Source: Mycobacterium sp. 155 (lineage in GTDB: Bacteria; Actinomycetota; Actinomycetes; Mycobacteriales; Mycobacteriaceae). Taken from it: a DNA stretch of 64,000 nucleotides. The notes beneath the pieces were generated by a model. The model was not told where the DNA came from and did no database searches. It saw only the letters and a list, made by a program, of their open reading frames with translations. The stretch is taken from assembly GCF_000373905.1 (NCBI RefSeq), contig NZ_KB892705.1, positions 2,375,020 to 2,439,019 of the forward strand, in the 5' to 3' direction. Below are positions 59,352-64,000 of the stretch, piece after piece. Made by a program: the position numbers and the translations under genes. The number at the start of each line of letters is the position of its first letter. Position 1 is the first letter of the stretch.

Positions 59352-60776
59352 CTAGACGCCGCGCTCGACGGGCAGCAGCCCGCGGTCCACGGCGGCCACC
59401 AACGCAGCGTGATCGGCCTCGGTCTGATCGGCGTAACGTCGGGCGAACAGGCACAGTGCCTGGTCGACCCGATCGGAGCGGCCCATGTAGCCGGCGATCA
59501 TCGACGCGCCACTCGTGCGTGCGTGCCCCTTGGCGAGTAACTGCCCCACCACGCCCGCGTAGTCGGTGAGCGCAGCAGCGTCGATGGCATCCAACGGGAT
59601 GGTGCCCTTCATGTTGCGGAACTGGCGCACGTAATACTGCCGGCCACCCATGCTTGTCCAGCCCAGCAGCGGATCGCTCACGGTCTGCAGTGCCTGCTGG
59701 TACTCCACCACCCGCTGCCCCTGGTGGGCGTGCCAGGCGGATTCGCCGTGCACGTAACGCGCCAGCACCGACCGGCGGGCCTGCTTGAGCTGCAGGAAAA
59801 TCACGTCGTCAGCGGTCGAACCTTCGAGCAGCGCGACGTAGGCGCGCAGTCCGACACTGCCGACGCCGACCACCTTGTGCGCAACGTCCACGAGCGTGTA
59901 CCCACCAAGCATGCGACGCCAGTGCGGAGCCAGGGTGGCCAAGTACTCGTCAAGCGCTTCGGCGAGCTGCTCGGCGTCCGGCTCGCATAACCGATTGATC
60001 AGCGGGGGCTCCTCTACCAGCCGGCGCACCCCATCGATCTCCTGGGTGAACCGTGGCAGGGCCCGGTCGCTCGTGCGGTTGCGGGCACGCTTGGCTGCGC
60101 GGCTCACCTCACCTTGCAGCGGCCCTTCAGCCTCAGCGGCCAGTTTGTCGGCGAGGATCCGCTGAAACGAGCGGGCAAACAGCGGCTGGTCGGCCAGCCA
60201 GCGAATCTGGCTGCGGTAGGACGCAACACAGGCCTGCACCGAGGCGCCGCACTGCTCTTCTGTGGCGCCATTGTGCCGGCCGGCAACCCAGATGCTGGCC
60301 ACCAGCCGGCGCAGATCCCATTCCCAACCCCCGGGATGGGCCTCGTCGAAATCGTTGAGGTCGATGACCAGGTCCCGTTCGGGTGACGCGTAGAACCCGA
60401 AATTACCCAGGTGCGCGTCACCGCAGACGACGGGGGTGATGCCGGTGGTCGGTAGGCGCGCGACATCCTCGGCCATGACCACGGCCGAACCACGGAGAAA
60501 GCCATACGGAGAGGCGATCATGCGGCCGACCCGGATCGGTATGAGCCGATCGACGCGGCCTTGGTGGTTGATCGAGATCAATTGGACCGGATCGGGGCGA
60601 CCGGCCGGTGGATCCCAGTCAGCCAGCGTGTGGCGTGGCACCCGCTTACGCAGCGCCTTGCCGATCCCGTACCGCTCAGCACGCGACACCGGCCGGTGCC
60701 GCAGCGACTGATAGGCGGTGCTGTCGGCCTCGGCCAACACAGTATGGCTGCCGTTCTTTCCCGAAGCGCTGGTCAC
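59352..60776 (-). CDS. DUF2252 family protein
   Basis: This 474-aa DUF2252 protein shows a kinase-like fold: VVCGDAHLGNFGFYASPERD resembles the catalytic loop of aminoglycoside-type kinases, and LVIDLNDFDEAHPGGWEWDL the metal-binding Asp segment. The further family motif is GVGSVGLRAYVALLEGSTAD followed by VIFLQLKQARRSVLARYV. The substrate and pathway are unknown. The gene stands alone, with 53 bp before the downstream alcohol dehydrogenase gene. Confidence 0.88.
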   Translation of the reverse strand: MTSASGKNGSHTVLAEADSTAYQSLRHRPVSRAERYGIGKALRKRVPRHTLADWDPPAGRPDPVQLISINHQGRVDRLIPIRVGRMIASPYGFLRGSAVVMAEDVARLPTTGITPVVCGDAHLGNFGFYASPERDLVIDLNDFDEAHPGGWEWDLRRLVASIWVAGRHNGATEEQCGASVQACVASYRSQIRWLADQPLFARSFQRILADKLAAEAEGPLQGEVSRAAKRARNRTSDRALPRFTQEIDGVRRLVEEPPLINRLCEPDAEQLAEALDEYLATLAPHWRRMLGGYTLVDVAHKVVGVGSVGLRAYVALLEGSTADDVIFLQLKQARRSVLARYVHGESAWHAHQGQRVVEYQQALQTVSDPLLGWTSMGGRQYYVRQFRNMKGTIPLDAIDAAALTDYAGVVGQLLAKGHARTSGASMIAGYMGRSDRVDQALCLFARRYADQTEADHAALVAAVDRGLLPVERGV

Positions 60777-60828
60777 AGGCTGATGGTACGACTTGACACC
60801 ACGCGGCCCGGACGCGAGGAGGACAAAG

Positions 60829-61866
60829 TCAAACCGGCATGACGATGGTCATCCCGGGACCTGCCGGTGCATCCATGGCGGCCAATGCCGCACCCGCCTC
60901 ATCGAGTCCGACCACACGGGTGACCAAACGTCGCGGGTCGAGTACACCGCTCACAAGGAGCTCCAGCATCGCCGGATAGTCGACAGCAGGCATCCCGTGC
61001 GATCCGAGAATCGCGAGTTCCTGTGCGACGACACGGTCCATGGGTAAGGCGGTGTGCGCCGCGTCACCGAGCAGCAGACCAACCTGAACGTGGCGACCGC
61101 GTCGGCGCAGCGACGACACCGAAGCTTTCGCGACCGCGGGATGGCCGATGGCGTCAACCCCGATATGGGCGCCTCCCCCGGTCCGGTGGACGACTTCGCT
61201 TGCGACATCTACGATCTCGGACCCGTTGACCACTTCGTCGGCCCCGAGCCGGCTGGCTGTTGCGAGGGCTTCCGCGCTGTGGTCGATGGCAACGACCTTG
61301 GCTCCGAAGGCTTTCGCGATCATCACCGCCGATAGGCCGACGCCGCCGCAGCCATGGACAGCGACCCACTGACCAGACTGTACCTGGCCGTGGGTGACGA
61401 CAGCCCGGAACGATGTGGCGAACCGGCAACCCAGCGCCGCCGCCGCGACGAACGACACGCTGTCCGGCAATCGCACCAGGTTGGCCTGCGCGCGTGGTAT
61501 CGCCACCTGCTGCGCGAAGGCCCCCGGCAAGGTGAACCCGGGCTGCAGTTGATCGGGGCACACCTGGGCATCACCGGCCAGACAGAACTCGCAACGTCCG
61601 CAACCTATTACGAACGGCACGGTGACGCGTTCGCCGACCTGCCAGCCGGACACATCCGCCCCGACTGTTGTGATGGTGCCGGAGAACTCGTGGCCGGGAA
61701 TGATCGGCAGTTCCACGGGATCGTGGCCCCGCCAGGCGTGCCAGTCCGACCGGCACACGCCGGTCGCGGCCACCGCGAGGATCACCCCGTCGGCCGGGCA
61801 TTCAGGGTCGGGCACCTCGACGACCGTGGGAAGCACGCCGACCTCGGCATACATGACAGCACGCAC
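60829..61866 (-). CDS. Zinc-dependent alcohol dehydrogenase
   Basis: This 345-aa medium-chain dehydrogenase has catalytic zinc ligands in ATGVCRSDWHAWRG (Cys) and PGHEFSGTITTVGADV (His-Glu). The structural zinc loop is IGCGRCEFCLAGDAQVCPDQ with four Cys, and the NAD(P) Rossmann motif is VAVHGCGGVGLSAVMIAKAF. Substrate specificity is unknown. It lies upstream of, and on the same strand as, the DUF2252 gene boundary. The PIG-L gene is 48 bp before it on the same strand. Confidence 0.92.
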   Translation of the reverse strand: MRAVMYAEVGVLPTVVEVPDPECPADGVILAVAATGVCRSDWHAWRGHDPVELPIIPGHEFSGTITTVGADVSGWQVGERVTVPFVIGCGRCEFCLAGDAQVCPDQLQPGFTLPGAFAQQVAIPRAQANLVRLPDSVSFVAAAALGCRFATSFRAVVTHGQVQSGQWVAVHGCGGVGLSAVMIAKAFGAKVVAIDHSAEALATASRLGADEVVNGSEIVDVASEVVHRTGGGAHIGVDAIGHPAVAKASVSSLRRRGRHVQVGLLLGDAAHTALPMDRVVAQELAILGSHGMPAVDYPAMLELLVSGVLDPRRLVTRVVGLDEAGAALAAMDAPAGPGMTIVMPV

Positions 61867-61914
61867 AGTTGTGATGGTAGGCGGATAGTCGCCGAAACCG
61901 GTCCCGATCGCCGC

Positions 61915-62613
61915 TCAGCGATGACGTTTCAGAATGAAGCCCACGGTTCGCCCACCTAGTTCGGAGCGCGGGGGCGTCGACATCTCGACCTGCCTGCGGG
62001 CCTGTTCGATGACCGGCGTGTCCGGATCGAGCACCGACAAATACACCTCATGGGCGGCAAGCGAATTCACCGCCAGGTCGGTGTAGCCGTCGACCACTTC
62101 ACAGTGGGTCGGGTCCGGACCGTTCTCGAACAGCCATACGGGAGCACCAGTCAGACTGCCGGAGAGGCTGTCAAAGGCCGCCGCGACGGCGTGCGCGAAC
62201 TCGATGTGATCTGGCTGATTCGGCGCATCAGGAGCCCAACTGGACCCGCTGTAGATGGTGACGACGACGTCGGGGCGCAGCGCCGAAAGGGTCTCGGCGA
62301 TCTTCGCCCTCAGCGGTGCGGTGTCGCGAATGTTGCTGTCGGGGAAGTCCCAGAACACCACGTCGTGGACCCCGACGACGGCGGCCGACCGCCGCTGCTC
62401 GCTTTCGCGCAGTGGCCCCGCCTGTTCGGGCGGCATGCCGGCGATACCCGCCTCGCCGCGTGAGGCCAGCGCATAGTGCACGTCCTTGCCGGCAGCGGTC
62501 CACTTCGCGACGGCCGCACCGATCCCGTACTCGGGATCGTCCGGATGCGGCACCAATACCAGTGCGGTGTTCCAGTTCGCGGGAAACGGTTGTACGGCTT
62601 TTGCGTTCACCAC
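61915..62613 (-). CDS. PIG-L family N-acetylglucosaminyl-type deacetylase
   Basis: This zinc-dependent LmbE/PIG-L deacetylase carries the signature ALVLVPHPDDPEYGIGAAV, where His-Pro-Asp-Asp supplies metal ligands. Further conserved segments are HYALASRGEAGIAGMP, VVFWDFPDSNIRD and the second His motif NQPDHIEFAHAVAAAF. MshB, the mycothiol enzyme, is a larger relative, so this one is a paralogue of unknown substrate. The start is uncertain. GTG 62613 is used, but a GTG at 62610 and a TTG at 62631 inside the adjoining palindrome are possible. Confidence 0.85.
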   Translation of the reverse strand: MVNAKAVQPFPANWNTALVLVPHPDDPEYGIGAAVAKWTAAGKDVHYALASRGEAGIAGMPPEQAGPLRESEQRRSAAVVGVHDVVFWDFPDSNIRDTAPLRAKIAETLSALRPDVVVTIYSGSSWAPDAPNQPDHIEFAHAVAAAFDSLSGSLTGAPVWLFENGPDPTHCEVVDGYTDLAVNSLAAHEVYLSVLDPDTPVIEQARRQVEMSTPPRSELGGRTVGFILKRHR

Positions 62614-62627
62614 ACCAGTGTCAGACC

Positions 62628-62641
62628 TCAACCATGGTTGA
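62628..62641. promoter_or_regulatory. 14-bp palindrome near the PIG-L start
   Basis: TCAACCATGGTTGA is perfectly self-complementary. It partly overlaps a second palindrome, TTGACGTCAA, ending at 62647. It lies between the PIG-L start and the broken TetR gene, so it could be an operator. Confidence 0.4.
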
Positions 62642-62648
62642 CGTCAAG

Positions 62649-64000
<1,352 letters not shown>

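Overview
The window comes from a high-GC mycobacterium, most likely a rapid-growing Mycolicibacterium-type species. This rests on gene content: an IdeR-controlled mycobactin lipid-tail locus (mbtL-M-N and mbtK), a 14-gene nuoA-N complex I operon, ssrA/smpB/ftsX/ftsE/mscS/prfB/fprA in mycobacterial order, hisN-fadE24-fadE23, an antigen 85-family mycolyltransferase, and heavy use of GTG/TTG starts with 4-nt ATGA/GTGA overlaps. No database was searched; names come from recognised family motifs.

Positions 1-6000 are an accessory block ending at the 3' side of a tRNA-Ala. It holds the end of an IS21-like element inserted in an IS3-family transposase, a frameshifted IS3 orfA, an IS4/IS1634-like fragment, decayed coding pieces, a large unrecognised gene (2319-3725), a small helix-turn-helix protein behind a perfect tandem operator-like repeat, a ParDE-type toxin-antitoxin pair, and a frameshifted remnant of JetD, the nuclease subunit of Wadjet anti-plasmid defence. 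It reads as a worn defence/mobile island.

Positions 6100-25500 are mostly chromosomal core and semi-core genes: an MFS transporter with pgm, two FluC/CrcB fluoride channels with a DUF190 protein, the mycobactin tail genes between two iron boxes, a DUF488 protein, a DhaKLM phosphotransferase operon with a separate glucose-type EIIA, a run of envelope and secreted proteins (a paralogous membrane/soluble pair, DUF2993, TIGR02206, a cutinase, DUF1254), and two tandem CBU_0592-like membrane proteins.

Positions 25500-41600 carry the tmRNA/SmpB ribosome-rescue pair, FtsEX, an MscS channel, RF2, FprA, HisN, the FadE24/FadE23 pair behind a palindromic operator, an antigen 85-like gene beyond a perfect 24-bp hairpin, a CoA-transferase/HMG-CoA-lyase pair, YceI and a degenerate response-regulator receiver just before nuo.

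Positions 41700-57030 are nuoA-N, almost entirely overlapping or abutting. Copies of a palindromic repeat sit between nuoF and nuoG and after nuoN. A short purine-rich dispersed repeat supplies the ribosome-binding site of nuoK. The right end (57100-64000) has a TetR/FAD-monooxygenase pair with a palindromic operator, a DUF2252 protein, a zinc alcohol dehydrogenase, a PIG-L deacetylase, a broken TetR gene, and a phosphotransferase running off the edge.
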